Positions 8,255 to 17,219 of a stretch of DNA of 64,000 nt are shown piece after piece. This stretch comes from CAVTWJ01 sp963849485 (lineage in GTDB: Bacteria; Oederibacteriota; Muellerivitia; Muellerivitales; Muellerivitaceae), in the NCBI GenBank assembly GCA_963849485.1, contig CAWKIF010000088.1, positions 62,001 to 126,000 of the forward strand, written 5' to 3'. The position numbers were made by a program, and so were the translations under genes. Positions within the stretch are counted from its first letter, which is position 1; each line of letters opens with the position of its first letter. Below the pieces are notes generated by a model. It was not told the DNA's origin. It made no database searches and worked only from the letters and a program-made list of their open reading frames with translations.

Positions 8255-9600
8255 GAATCCTGATAGTGGATGATGAAAAATCAATCTTGGAATTGATGAC
8301 CACCGTCCTCGTGGAATGGGGCCATGAGGTGGGGACCGCGTCCTCCGTGGGGGAAGGGCTGGAGAAGATCGAGACATTCCACCCCGAACTGGTTCTTCTG
8401 GACGTCCAACTGCCCGACGGGACCGGACTGGAAATCCTGAAGGTCATCATGGCGACCCAACCTGGAATTTCGGTGGTCATGATCACGGCCAACGTCGACG
8501 TCAAGGTGGCCGTGGAGGCGATCAAGAGGGGGGCGGAGGATTACCTGGCGAAGCCCCTCGACCTGGACGAGCTTGAAATTTTGATCAAACAAATCGAGGA
8601 GAGAAGGGGCCTGAAGCGGGACCTGGTGGCCCTGAAAAACCATCACCGGGAACAATACCGCAAGGACTACCTTTTTCTTTCCGACCCCGCCATGCAGAAG
8701 GTCTATGAGCAGATCGACCAGGCGGCCCAGCAATCCTCGGTCACCGTCCTGATCCTGGGCGAGACAGGCACGGGGAAGGAACATGTGGCTCGGTTGATGC
8801 ACGTGCTTTCTTCCCGAACCTCAGGGCCCTTTATGGAGCTCCATTGCGGGGCTATGCCGGAAAACCTGCTGGAGTCCGAGCTCTTCGGTTATGAACCGGG
8901 TGCCTTTACCGACGCCAGAAAATCCAAACCGGGTTTGTTTGAATTGGCTAACCGGGGAACCATCTTTTTGGACGAGGTAGGGGAACTGCCCCTGACGGTT
9001 CAGACCAAGCTGTTGAAGGTGCTGGAACAAAAGACCCTTCGCCGGCTGGGAGGCATTCAGGAGACCAAGATCGACGTTCGGGTCGTGGCCGCCACCAACC
9101 GCGAACTGGGGAAGGAAGTAAAGGAGGGGCGGTTTCGAGCCGACCTTTATTACCGTCTCAATGTCGCTTCCATCACCCTCCCTCCCCTGCGCTCGCGGCC
9201 CGAGGATATCAGGGGTTTGGCTCAGTTTTTCTTCAATGACCTGTCCGTTCTTTTCGGAAAAAAATTGCGGCCCCTTTCCCAGCCCGTCATGGACGCTCTC
9301 GTGGCCTATTCCTGGCCCGGGAACGTGCGGGAATTAAAGAACGTGATTGAACGGGCCATCCTTTACTCCAAGGGGCCGGCCTTGACATTGGAGGATCTGC
9401 CTCAGGAAATCATCCATCCCCCGATGCCGTCCATAGGCGAAACTCCCGGCCTCGGGCCGATGAGCCGGGAAGATGCCGAGAAGGAAAACATACGAAAGGC
9501 TTTGGATTCCTTCAGGGGACATAAAACCAAAGTCGCCCAACATTTGGGCGTGAGCCGGACAACACTTCTGGCAAAGATTAAAAAATATAATTTGGAATAA
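8251..9600 (+). CDS. NtrC-family sigma-54-dependent response regulator
   Basis: 449 residues in the classical three-domain order. Receiver: acidic pair D7-D8, phospho-acceptor D51, K101. AAA+ domain: Walker A GETGTGKE at 170-177, Walker B FLDEVGE, and the sigma-54-contact loop reading GAFTDA (217-222) instead of the commonest GAFTGA. C-terminal Fis-type helix-turn-helix: KTKVAQHLGVSRTTL. Phosphorylated by the coupled PAS kinase, it should activate sigma-54 promoters. A consensus one lies 150 bases downstream at 9753-9767, ahead of the chemosensory operon. GAFTDA occurs in other members, so I do not read it as loss of function. Confidence 0.94.
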   Translation: MRILIVDDEKSILELMTTVLVEWGHEVGTASSVGEGLEKIETFHPELVLLDVQLPDGTGLEILKVIMATQPGISVVMITANVDVKVAVEAIKRGAEDYLAKPLDLDELEILIKQIEERRGLKRDLVALKNHHREQYRKDYLFLSDPAMQKVYEQIDQAAQQSSVTVLILGETGTGKEHVARLMHVLSSRTSGPFMELHCGAMPENLLESELFGYEPGAFTDARKSKPGLFELANRGTIFLDEVGELPLTVQTKLLKVLEQKTLRRLGGIQETKIDVRVVAATNRELGKEVKEGRFRADLYYRLNVASITLPPLRSRPEDIRGLAQFFFNDLSVLFGKKLRPLSQPVMDALVAYSWPGNVRELKNVIERAILYSKGPALTLEDLPQEIIHPPMPSIGETPGLGPMSREDAEKENIRKALDSFRGHKTKVAQHLGVSRTTLLAKIKKYNLE

Positions 9601-9648
9601 TCTACTAATTGAAGTCTGTTGAATTCCGCATTGTCCTCCTCCTGACCC

Positions 9649-9698
9649 GAAAACCGTCCAAAATCTGAACATTGCGTTCAGCACTTGAACGGTTTTTC
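9649..9698 (+). terminator. Probable intrinsic terminator after the NtrC-type gene
   Basis: Outer arms GAAAACCGT (9649-9657) and ACGGTTTTT (9689-9697) enclose a second hairpin, CTGAAC-ATTGC-GTTCAG. A T5 run closes the 3' arm. It separates the two-component genes from the sigma-54 promoter that follows, so the chemosensory operon is probably its own transcription unit. Confidence 0.55.
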
Positions 9699-9752
9699 AC
9701 ATCCCTTTTTTTCTTCCATCTAATTTTTCCTATCAAAACATAAAAACGAATT

Positions 9753-9767
9753 TGGCACGACGTTTGC
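9753..9767 (+). promoter_or_regulatory. Sigma-54 (-24/-12) promoter of the chemosensory operon
   Basis: The sequence is TGGCAC-GACGT-TTGC: the consensus -24 block TGGCAC, a 5-base spacer, and the -12 block TTGC. It is in the forward orientation, 44 bases before the first operon start codon (9811). Transcription would begin near 9779. An NtrC-type activator is encoded immediately upstream, so a local regulator-target relationship is likely. I did not find an obvious palindromic enhancer site by eye. Confidence 0.85.
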
Positions 9768-9810
9768 GTTAAGGGACTCCCGACGATTTAAAAAATTACG
9801 GGAGAACCAT

Positions 9811-10299
9811 ATGACGCCTTATCGGGTCAAGCCCCACCGCCAAGAAGAACATCCCCCGGCCGAAGTGAACGCATTGTTGGAAGCTATGCGCCATGTGCTT
9901 GAAACCTGGGCTTACTTGCCCTCCGGACATATCGGGGAGCCGGTGGAAGGACCTGCCAAGCTGAGTTTGGAACGTTCCGTCCGAATTTCGGGTCATGATC
10001 AGGCGTTCCTTAACCTGCGCACCCTGCCGGAACTGGGTTCCATGCTCTTTCAATACGCCCGGGGCGAGGAAGGCGGGGTGGAGGGAGCTGAGGACGCCTT
10101 CAATGAGTTTGTGAATATCTATTGCGGCCACCTGATGACCTATCTTTGGGGAAAGGAAAAGGCCCAGTTTGAACCTTACCTTCCATTGCCTTCCACACCC
10201 TCCGACTGGCCCGAGACCACACCCTCCGCCGCTTGCGCCTTCATCACCGAGGATATTCCCATCGAGGTCCGCCTTTGGATTAAAGAAGAGAAGGCCTGA
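9811..10299 (+). CDS. CheX/CheC-like chemotaxis phosphatase (divergent)
   Basis: A 162-residue protein, first gene of the operon. The pattern D-x3-E-x2-N, diagnostic of CheC/CheX/FliY CheY-P phosphatases, is present as D95-A-F-N-E99-F-V-N102. Prolines follow 20 and 23 residues later (P122, P125), close to the family spacing of about 22. Residues 17-85 resemble the N-terminal half of CheX (ALLEAMRHVLETW...). It would dephosphorylate CheY-like receivers encoded later in the same operon, using E99 and N102. Overall similarity is weak, so this rests on motif plus context. ATG 9811 has GGGAG eight bases upstream. Confidence 0.6.
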   Translation: MTPYRVKPHRQEEHPPAEVNALLEAMRHVLETWAYLPSGHIGEPVEGPAKLSLERSVRISGHDQAFLNLRTLPELGSMLFQYARGEEGGVEGAEDAFNEFVNIYCGHLMTYLWGKEKAQFEPYLPLPSTPSDWPETTPSAACAFITEDIPIEVRLWIKEEKA

Positions 10300-10301
10300 C
10301 G

Positions 10302-12326
10302 ATGACCCAAGATTCCCGCCGGAACGCGCAAATGAAGCTGGAGCAGGAACTTTCCCGGTTAGGCTCCAAGCTCATGGCCCTCCCTCAAGGCTCGACTGAG
10401 GCGGTCTTGAAACAGGCGGTCCTCTTCCAGGTTTGGAGCCAAGCGGCTTCGGAAGCCTGCGGCGCTTGGGCCAAGGAGAATTTTGTCCTGGCCCAGATGA
10501 TCGTCAAGGGTTTGGAAAGCGGAAGACCCTCCAAGGCCGCCCTGGACCGGCTTTCCCATGCCATGACCGAATCTTCCCAAAACCTGGAAATGGAAATCGC
10601 AGGTATCGTCGTAAAGGCCGGGACGGATCCGGTCATCCCGTCTGGCGCACCGGCATCCGAGGAAACCTTCCTGATTACGCCTGACGCCATGGATGGGTTC
10701 AAGGATTTCATTACCGAAATGCCCGAACACCTGGAGTCCATCGAGAGAAACCTGCTCTCCTTGTCCCAGGAAGGGCGGGGCGACGGCTTGGCGGTTTACC
10801 GCGCCTTCCACACGATTAAGGGTATCGCCGGTTTTATGGGCCTCAACCAGTTATCCGCCCTTTCCCACAAGGCCGAGACCCTCTTGGAGCCCTTCAAGCA
10901 CGGCCACGCCCAACTAACCGAAATACAACTGGACTGGCTTCTACGGGTTTGTGACCAAGTGAGAGACCAGGTTCAGGCGATCCAGCAAGGCATGCCAAAG
11001 GGAAAGTTCAGGATATCGAACTTTGAAGGATTGATGAGTGGTGGAGAAACCACAGCGACATCCGCCCAGATCCCGATGGAAGAACCGGCGGATGCTGAAA
11101 CTGCACCGCCTTCCGAAACGAAAATTCCCGAGAACCGGATCTCCGACGCGTCCATCCGCATCAACGTAGAAAAAATGGACGCACTCCTGGAAGCCGTGGG
11201 TGAACTCGCCATCTGCCAATCCCAAGTCACCGAGGGGATCAACGCCTCCGGGGTCCTGGGCCACCTGGCCGCGGAGGGAAACCGGCTGGGCAAGATCTCG
11301 CGTCTGCTCCAGGGAGTCATCCTTTCCCTGCGCATGGTGCCGGTACAGCCCCTCTTTCAGCGCATGAGCCGCTTGGGCCGGGACCTGTCGAAGAAGACCG
11401 GAAAACTTCTCCGGGTCGAGGCCGAGGGCGGTGAAACCGAATTGGATAAGCACTTGATTGAAGAATTGGTGGATCCCCTGGTGCATTTGATCCGCAACGC
11501 AGTGGATCACGGCATCGAGGATTCCCGAACCCGCGCCGAGAAGGGCAAAAACGCCGAAGCCCAAATCACCCTGCGGGCGGGCCACCAAGGCGGGGATTTT
11601 GTCCTCCGGCTGGAGGACGACGGGGCGGGATTGAATTTCGACAAGATCACCGCCAAGGCCCGGCAGATGGGTTTTCTTGAGATGGGCGTCGAGCCCACGC
11701 GGGAGCAGATGATCGAGTTCCTCTTCCGGCCGGGCTTTTCCACCGCCGACCAGGTGACCGAGTTTTCGGGCCGGGGGGTCGGGTTGGATGTGGTGCGGCG
11801 CAAAATTCAAACGCTCCGGGGCACCATCGCCCTGGAAAGCGAACCGGGCCAGGGGACCACATTCAAGCTACGCATTCCCCTGACTTTGGCCCTCATGGAA
11901 GGGGTGCTGGTAAGGGTCGGACGGGAAAGGTTCATCCTTCCGGCTTCCCAGGTCCAGGGTTTCCTGGCTTTGAATCAGACGGAGGAACACTCGGTCGGGA
12001 ATGGCGCCAAGTGGCTTCATGCCAGCGAGGGGCATTGGCCCCTCATTGAACTCAAAAAAACCTTCGGCGAACGGGCCGCCGCCCCGGCGCGGGGGGACTC
12101 GGAAACCTCGGTCGTGGTGCAGGTGGAGGCTGAGGGCCAGAAGGCTTGTTTAATCGTGGATGAGGTGCTGGGTAAACACCAGGTGGTGCTTAAGGAACTG
12201 GGAGAGAACCTAAGGGAATTGAGGGGAGTGCTGGGGGGCGCCATTTTGGGGGACGGCCGGGTTGGGTTGGTTTTGGACATGGAATCGCTGATGAGGTCCC
12301 TTACGGGTCTTTCTTCAGTGAATTAA
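10302..12326 (+). CDS. cheA: CheA-type chemotaxis histidine kinase with an extra N-terminal domain
   Basis: 674 residues. In order: a novel N-terminal domain (about 11-105), an HPt/P1 domain with phospho-acceptor His170 in AFHTIKG, a linker with no recognisable P2, a P3 dimerisation helix (RINVEKMDALLEAVGELA, about 285), a HATPase/P4 domain (N-box IRNAVDHG near 397, DDGAGLNF, GRGVGLDVV), and a CheW-like P5 domain from about 535 to the end. It phosphorylates the receivers of this operon under control of the chemoreceptor. The start lies 2 bases after the previous stop. The N-terminal domain aligns with the 112-residue protein at the operon end (FQxW, CGxW), which is not a standard CheA feature. 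Confidence 0.93.
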   Translation: MTQDSRRNAQMKLEQELSRLGSKLMALPQGSTEAVLKQAVLFQVWSQAASEACGAWAKENFVLAQMIVKGLESGRPSKAALDRLSHAMTESSQNLEMEIAGIVVKAGTDPVIPSGAPASEETFLITPDAMDGFKDFITEMPEHLESIERNLLSLSQEGRGDGLAVYRAFHTIKGIAGFMGLNQLSALSHKAETLLEPFKHGHAQLTEIQLDWLLRVCDQVRDQVQAIQQGMPKGKFRISNFEGLMSGGETTATSAQIPMEEPADAETAPPSETKIPENRISDASIRINVEKMDALLEAVGELAICQSQVTEGINASGVLGHLAAEGNRLGKISRLLQGVILSLRMVPVQPLFQRMSRLGRDLSKKTGKLLRVEAEGGETELDKHLIEELVDPLVHLIRNAVDHGIEDSRTRAEKGKNAEAQITLRAGHQGGDFVLRLEDDGAGLNFDKITAKARQMGFLEMGVEPTREQMIEFLFRPGFSTADQVTEFSGRGVGLDVVRRKIQTLRGTIALESEPGQGTTFKLRIPLTLALMEGVLVRVGRERFILPASQVQGFLALNQTEEHSVGNGAKWLHASEGHWPLIELKKTFGERAAAPARGDSETSVVVQVEAEGQKACLIVDEVLGKHQVVLKELGENLRELRGVLGGAILGDGRVGLVLDMESLMRSLTGLSSVN

Positions 12327-12340
12327 GCGGGAGGATTTTC

Positions 12341-12826
12341 ATGGAGAAAAGTTTCTCGCCGGTCGAAGGAAGCTACCTCACTTTTTCCATCGCCCAGGAG
12401 GTTTATGGGGTCGATTTGGGACGGGTCTTGGATATTGTCCCGGCGACCGATCCCCACCTGAAGCCCTTCAGCTATCCCCTCGTGAGGGGGGTCTTGAGCC
12501 GCCGGGGTCTGGAAATCCCCGTGATTGATTTGAGGGCCCGGTTTGGCCTGGAAGAATCCATGGTTGATGGATGCGTGGTTACGGCCGTGGCGAAAGGTTG
12601 GGGAGGTTCCAAGGTGATCGGTTTCTGGGTCGACCGGATCCAACAAATTATTCGAATCGCGCCTGAAGATTTTGAGGCAAAGCCCAACCTGAAAGGAGAT
12701 GCCCGGGAGGATTTTATACAGGGTTTGGCGCTGTTCCGGGACCGGGTGATCCTATTGCTGGATTTGGATTCCTTGGCCAAGGAAGAGTCGGTGGAAGAGG
12801 CCGCGGATGAGGTCCGATACGCCTGA
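12341..12826 (+). CDS. cheW: CheW-like coupling protein 1
   Basis: 161 residues forming one CheW domain: YLTFSIAQEVYGVDLGRV, then the conserved PLVRGVLSRRGLEIPVIDL and the final strand FRDRVILLLDLD. It would bridge the CheA P5 domain and the chemoreceptor tip. It follows cheA by 14 bases with GGGAGG as ribosome-binding site. It lies between cheA and the TonB receptor and is more divergent from canonical CheW than the second copy (17220-17729). It could be a dedicated adaptor to a different receptor set. Confidence 0.88.
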   Translation: MEKSFSPVEGSYLTFSIAQEVYGVDLGRVLDIVPATDPHLKPFSYPLVRGVLSRRGLEIPVIDLRARFGLEESMVDGCVVTAVAKGWGGSKVIGFWVDRIQQIIRIAPEDFEAKPNLKGDAREDFIQGLALFRDRVILLLDLDSLAKEESVEEAADEVRYA

Positions 12827-12912
12827 AGGTTACAAGTTGGGATGTTTTGGGAAGTGAATCAAGCCGTGAGGGAAGAAATTAAAACTATCCAGATGGTTAT
12901 GAGGAGGCTGTC

Positions 12913-15084
12913 ATGATGAGTTGGGAGCAGAAAAGCAAAGTCGCAAAGATCTTTTCACCGATGATCCTGGCCCTGGGGCTCGCAATGACCTCAAGGGCGC
13001 AGGAATCTCATTCGACCATGGCGGCCGCTGCCACGGCGACCCCCGCCCAAGATCTGACGGCGGAAAGCCTTCAGCAATTGATGGGTTTAAACGTAGTGGT
13101 GACTTCCTCCGCTAAAAAGGCGGAATCCCTCAGGAATGCCACATCGGCCATTTACGTCATTACGCAGGATGACATCCAACGAAGTGGCGCACAGACGGTG
13201 CCTGACCTATTGGCCATGGTGCCGGGAGTTCAAGTGGCCCGACAATCGGCCAACGAGTGGGCTATTAGCGCCCGGGGGTTCAACGGCCAGTACAACAATA
13301 AAATGCTGGTTTTGATCGACGGGCGGAGTGTCTATGACCCCGTCATGGGCGGCGTCAACTGGAATCAACAGGATGTCTTGATGGAAGATATCGACCATAT
13401 CGAGGTCATCCGGGGGCCCGGGGGCACGCTCTGGGGTTCCAACGCGGTCAACGGCGTAGTCAACATTATCACTAAAGACTCGAAAGTTACCCAGGGGCTC
13501 TATCTGGGTCTGGGAACCGGCTCACCCCTTTATCCCGCCGGGGTCAACGGCACTACCTCCCTTAATGGAACCGGCGCCATCCGCTATGGCGGCAAGTTAT
13601 CTGGGGACACGTTTTACCGGGTTTACGGACAGGTGAACAACGTTAACAATTTCGCGAACCCCGCGGAAGCCTATTACGACGAGACGGGATTGGGAACCGC
13701 CTGGAACGACGCCTGGTACGACTACCGGACTGGGTTCCGGAGCGATTGGCATTCCGAGCAGGACCAGTTGACCCTGGAAGCGGAAGCCCAGAATGGGCAT
13801 TTCAATTATGCCCGGCTGACCAACAACGTCACTTCGGTTTTCGATCCCAACACCTTTAACCAGGAAAACGACCTTAATACTGATGTCGACCAGAATGCCC
13901 ACATCCTGGGACGTTGGACGAGGGACTTTAAGGACGACTCCCAGATCCAGGTCCTGGCTTACTACGACTACAACAACCTGACCACTGCTAATGACGATCG
14001 CATTACCAACGTTGGACAAGCGGACTTGGAATTCCAACACCGCTTTCACCTGGGATCGGTTAACGAAATCACCTGGGGAGGAAGCTACCGGAACATCTCC
14101 GACCAGTTCTTCAACCCCATCAACTTCGCTTACAGCTCCGAAAACCAGAACCTCAACATCTACGCGGGCTTTTTGCAGGACAAGTTGACGATTGAGGAGG
14201 CCCGTCTCTATTTGACCGGCGGGGTCAAGCTGGAAAACAATCCCTACACTGGCAACGAGTTGCAGCCTTCCGGCCGGCTTTTGTGGACGCCGGATGATAC
14301 CAACAGCCTTTGGGCGGCGGTTTCCCGGGCGGTACGTATCCCTACCCAGTACTCTGAAACGGCCTTCACCTATCTGTACGGGATTCCGTCTTCCATGTCG
14401 CCGGACGGGGAAAACACCTACTTGGGTTTGATTCCCAACTCTACCCTCGTGGCTGAGACCCTGGTTTCCTATGAACTGGGATACCGAACCAATCCCACTA
14501 GGGACACCTCGGTGGATATCGCGACCTTTTACAATCACTACGATAACCTGGTTTCTTTCCAAGACTATACCGGCCAACCTGTGAACACACCCAATGGCGG
14601 CATCATGGATCCAACCGTGATGCAGGTCCTCCAAATGCAGAACACGGGTTTAGGGGACATCTGGGGCGTGGAAGTGGCTGGACAGTGGACGCCGGTTACC
14701 AGCCTGAGGGTGAACTTCTCCTACAGCTATCAAGTCTACGACCAGAATATGATCAACGCTTCCAACGCCGAGCTGGGCGCGCCACCGCCGCACAACCTGG
14801 CCAACGCGCGGGTCTATTTCGACCCCTTTCCGGGGATCGAGCTGAACACCAGCTTCTATTACACCGACGCAACCTTCATGTACGATCCCCAGTCGGGCAA
14901 CAGCATCACGCCCGATTACGTCCAATGGAACTTGGGTGCCAGTTATAAGCCCACGGAAAACCTGGAAATTTCCTTGTGGGGCCTGGATCTGGAGGGCGCT
15001 CATGTGGAGACCCTCCCCTCGGCTTTCATCTCGCCAGCCGAAGTGGTCCCGGCGGTCTGCGGCAAAGTCGCACTGCGTTATTAA
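12913..15084 (+). CDS. TonB-dependent outer-membrane receptor
   Basis: 723 residues: signal peptide (about 1-29, ending near SRAQ), a plug domain (about 60-185: VYVITQDDIQRSGAQTVPD-like start, then ARGFNG, LVLIDGRSVYD, IEVIRGPGG, GVVNIITK), and a 22-strand-type beta-barrel ending in the aromatic beta-signal VALRY. Family role: TonB/ExbB/ExbD-driven import or signalling for siderophores, cobalamin or glycans. There is no N-terminal FecA-type signalling domain. Its place inside a che operon, directly before yfiR-like and chemoreceptor genes, suggests it captures the ligand or reports occupancy. GAGGAGG at 12901-12907 supports ATG 12913. Confidence 0.93.
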   Translation: MMSWEQKSKVAKIFSPMILALGLAMTSRAQESHSTMAAAATATPAQDLTAESLQQLMGLNVVVTSSAKKAESLRNATSAIYVITQDDIQRSGAQTVPDLLAMVPGVQVARQSANEWAISARGFNGQYNNKMLVLIDGRSVYDPVMGGVNWNQQDVLMEDIDHIEVIRGPGGTLWGSNAVNGVVNIITKDSKVTQGLYLGLGTGSPLYPAGVNGTTSLNGTGAIRYGGKLSGDTFYRVYGQVNNVNNFANPAEAYYDETGLGTAWNDAWYDYRTGFRSDWHSEQDQLTLEAEAQNGHFNYARLTNNVTSVFDPNTFNQENDLNTDVDQNAHILGRWTRDFKDDSQIQVLAYYDYNNLTTANDDRITNVGQADLEFQHRFHLGSVNEITWGGSYRNISDQFFNPINFAYSSENQNLNIYAGFLQDKLTIEEARLYLTGGVKLENNPYTGNELQPSGRLLWTPDDTNSLWAAVSRAVRIPTQYSETAFTYLYGIPSSMSPDGENTYLGLIPNSTLVAETLVSYELGYRTNPTRDTSVDIATFYNHYDNLVSFQDYTGQPVNTPNGGIMDPTVMQVLQMQNTGLGDIWGVEVAGQWTPVTSLRVNFSYSYQVYDQNMINASNAELGAPPPHNLANARVYFDPFPGIELNTSFYYTDATFMYDPQSGNSITPDYVQWNLGASYKPTENLEISLWGLDLEGAHVETLPSAFISPAEVVPAVCGKVALRY

Positions 15085-15095
15085 AGGAGACTGAC

Positions 15096-15662
15096 ATGAA
15101 AAAAAGAATCCTACAAACCCTCTCTCTCATTTTTGGTCTGTTTCTCCTGGCCGCCGGCTACCAGCCGGCGGTAGGGGAAGTCACTGAATATGGGGTGAAA
15201 GCGGCCTTCCTCTATAACTTCAGCCAGTTCGTTCGTTGGCCGGACGCTGCCTTCACTTCCGATGACGCGCCTTTCGTCATCGGGATCGTAGGGGAAGACC
15301 CTTTCGGGGGCGCTTTGGACGCGGTGGTGAACACTAAATCCAGCGGTAGCCACCCGATCTCCGTCAAGCGCTTCGGCAGTTTCACCCCCCAAAGGGCGGC
15401 GGCCTTGGCGAAATGCCAGATTCTCTTCGTTTCCTACTCAGAGAAGGACCAGATTCATGACATTTTGCAGGCTCTAGCGGGCTCCAAGACCTTGACCGTA
15501 TCGGATATTGAAAACTTTCCAGTCAAGGGTGGGGCGATCCAATTCGACCAGGTCGGTCAAAAGATCGGACTGGTTTTCAATGTCAACGCGGCCAAAAAGG
15601 CGGGGCTTTCGGTCAGCTCTCAACTTTTGCAGGTTGCCAAACTTTACAACCCAGGGGAGTAA
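15096..15662 (+). CDS. YfiR-like periplasmic regulator (DUF4154)
   Basis: 188 residues with a signal peptide (about 1-27). The DUF4154 signature follows: EYGVKAAFLYNF (31-42) with FVRWP, then GEDPFGGALD, and the C-terminal GGAIQFDQ...FNVNAAKKAGLSVSSQLL. In Pseudomonas, YfiR binds the periplasmic domain of the diguanylate cyclase YfiN and represses it. Here the next gene (3 bases away) carries a YfiN-like periplasmic domain on a chemoreceptor, so this protein is the likely ligand-responsive inhibitor or activator of that receptor. Start ATG 15096 has AAAGGAGA; the frame is open further upstream but within the TonB receptor gene. Function is by analogy. Confidence 0.85.
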   Translation: MKKRILQTLSLIFGLFLLAAGYQPAVGEVTEYGVKAAFLYNFSQFVRWPDAAFTSDDAPFVIGIVGEDPFGGALDAVVNTKSSGSHPISVKRFGSFTPQRAAALAKCQILFVSYSEKDQIHDILQALAGSKTLTVSDIENFPVKGGAIQFDQVGQKIGLVFNVNAAKKAGLSVSSQLLQVAKLYNPGE

Positions 15663-15665
15663 TCC

Positions 15666-17186
15666 ATGTTCAATTTAAATTTTTCGAACCTTTCCTTAAG
15701 GAACAAGGTCATTTGGATCACCGGACTTTCTACTTCAATTGCCTTGGTCCTCGCCTGCCTCACACTGGCGGTGAATGAGAGGGTTTCCTACCCGAAGGTC
15801 ATGGCGAACAACCTCTCCGCCCTGGCCCAGGTGCTGGGGGATAACAGCACTGCGGCGCTGGCTTTTAACGATAATAAAACGGCCCAATCCATGTTGGATA
15901 CGCTCAAGAGCAACTCCCACATCATGAACGCGGTGCTCTTCGACGCCAAGGGGCAGATTTTCGCTACTTACAGCACTTCTCCCAATCCGAAAGTGGTCAT
16001 GGAACAACCCGAGGGCTATGAAGTTTCCGGAAGTTCCCTTCGGATGTTCCGAAACATCGACATGAACGGTTCCAAACAAGGCTCGCTTTTCTTGGAAACG
16101 GACCTTAAGGAAATGAACGACCGCATGGGAGGCTATCTGTTGGTGACGGCCCTGGTCTTGGTGTTATCCATCGGTGTATCTTTCCTGACTTCCCTGAAAC
16201 TCCAGGCGCAGATCTCGGATCCCCTGCGCAACATTATTGGGAGTTTGAGCGACAGTGCCGATCAGATGACCTCCAGCTCGAACCAAATATCCACCGCCAG
16301 CCAGCAACTGGCCGAAGGGGCGAGCGAGTCCGCCAGCAGCCTGGAGGAGACCAGCTCCTCCTTGGAGGAAATGGCCTCCATGACACGCCAGAACGCCGAA
16401 AATGCCAAGCGCGCTCGTTCTCTCACCGAGGAAACCCAGACGGCCGTTCAAAAGGGCAACCAAAGCGTTTCCCTCACCCTTACGGCCATGAAGGAAATGA
16501 ATGAGAGCGCGGAAAAGGTCTCCAAGATACTTAAAACCATCGAGGAGATCGCTTTCCAGACCAATCTGCTGGCCCTCAACGCGGCCGTTGAAGCCGCCCG
16601 TGCGGGGGAACAGGGGCGCGGATTCGCGGTGGTGGCCGATGAGGTGCGTAGCCTGGCCCAACGCAGCAGCAACGCGGCCAAAGACACGGCGGCCCTCATT
16701 GAGGAAAACGCCCGCCGGGCCTCCCTTGGTTTGAAAATCAGCGACGAGGCCGGAAAGGCCTTGGGGGAGATTGTGGAACAGACCCAAAAGGTCTCCCGTC
16801 TGGTGCAGGAAATCGCCGGGGCCAGCGAGGAACAATCCAAAGGAATCCAGGAAGTGAATGGGGCGGTCACCCAGTTGGACACCATCACCCAGCGCAACAG
16901 CGCCAACGCGGAGGAAATGTCCTCTTCCAGCGAGGAAATGTCCGCCCAATCGAAGGTGTTGAAGGAAATGATCGGCGGCCTAGTCACGGTATTGGAGGGT
17001 GGTAAGAAAAAGAGAGGGGACAAAACCTCTGAAATCAAAGATTCCCAGGAACAACCGATACCCATCATTCCCATGGAAAGAAAGAACTTCATGAAGCGGC
17101 CTGTCGTGACTTTTAAAAGGGCGATGGCAGGCGGGGCGCCTGGAAAGATCATCCCCTTGAGCGAAGAGGATATGAGGAACTTTTAA
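15666..17186 (+). CDS. Methyl-accepting chemotaxis protein with CHASE8/YfiN-like sensor domain
   Basis: 506 residues. TM1 spans about 14-36, the periplasmic domain 37-155 and TM2 about 157-176. The periplasmic part (VSYPKVMANNLSALAQVL, then a Asn/Thr-rich helix and VLFDAKGQIFATY) matches the CHASE8 pattern of YfiN-type sensors. After TM2 only a stub of HAMP remains (QISDPLRNIIGSL, 181-193) before the signalling coiled coil. The receptor tip is canonical: IEEIAFQTNLLALNAAVEA onward (about 293-332), with Glu/Gln-rich methylation helices on both sides. No CheR-binding pentapeptide is visible at the C-terminus. It should control the operon's CheA; YfiR-like is its probable periplasmic partner. 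Confidence 0.9.
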   Translation: MFNLNFSNLSLRNKVIWITGLSTSIALVLACLTLAVNERVSYPKVMANNLSALAQVLGDNSTAALAFNDNKTAQSMLDTLKSNSHIMNAVLFDAKGQIFATYSTSPNPKVVMEQPEGYEVSGSSLRMFRNIDMNGSKQGSLFLETDLKEMNDRMGGYLLVTALVLVLSIGVSFLTSLKLQAQISDPLRNIIGSLSDSADQMTSSSNQISTASQQLAEGASESASSLEETSSSLEEMASMTRQNAENAKRARSLTEETQTAVQKGNQSVSLTLTAMKEMNESAEKVSKILKTIEEIAFQTNLLALNAAVEAARAGEQGRGFAVVADEVRSLAQRSSNAAKDTAALIEENARRASLGLKISDEAGKALGEIVEQTQKVSRLVQEIAGASEEQSKGIQEVNGAVTQLDTITQRNSANAEEMSSSSEEMSAQSKVLKEMIGGLVTVLEGGKKKRGDKTSEIKDSQEQPIPIIPMERKNFMKRPVVTFKRAMAGGAPGKIIPLSEEDMRNF

Positions 17187-17219
17187 GTGTTATTCAAGGA
17201 TTGGTACGAGGAATATAAC

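Noticed and set aside
8866..8920. GAFTDA in place of GAFTGA as loss of sigma-54 activation
   Set aside because: This variant is found in other, apparently functional NtrC-type activators, so no defect can be inferred.
13597..14634. 345-codon reverse-strand frame opposite the TonB receptor
   Set aside because: It is the antisense shadow of a clearly coding GC-biased gene; it lacks a ribosome-binding site and any family pattern.
12913..15084. FecA-type signalling receptor for an ECF sigma factor
   Set aside because: There is no N-terminal signalling domain before the plug, and no sigma/anti-sigma pair is nearby.
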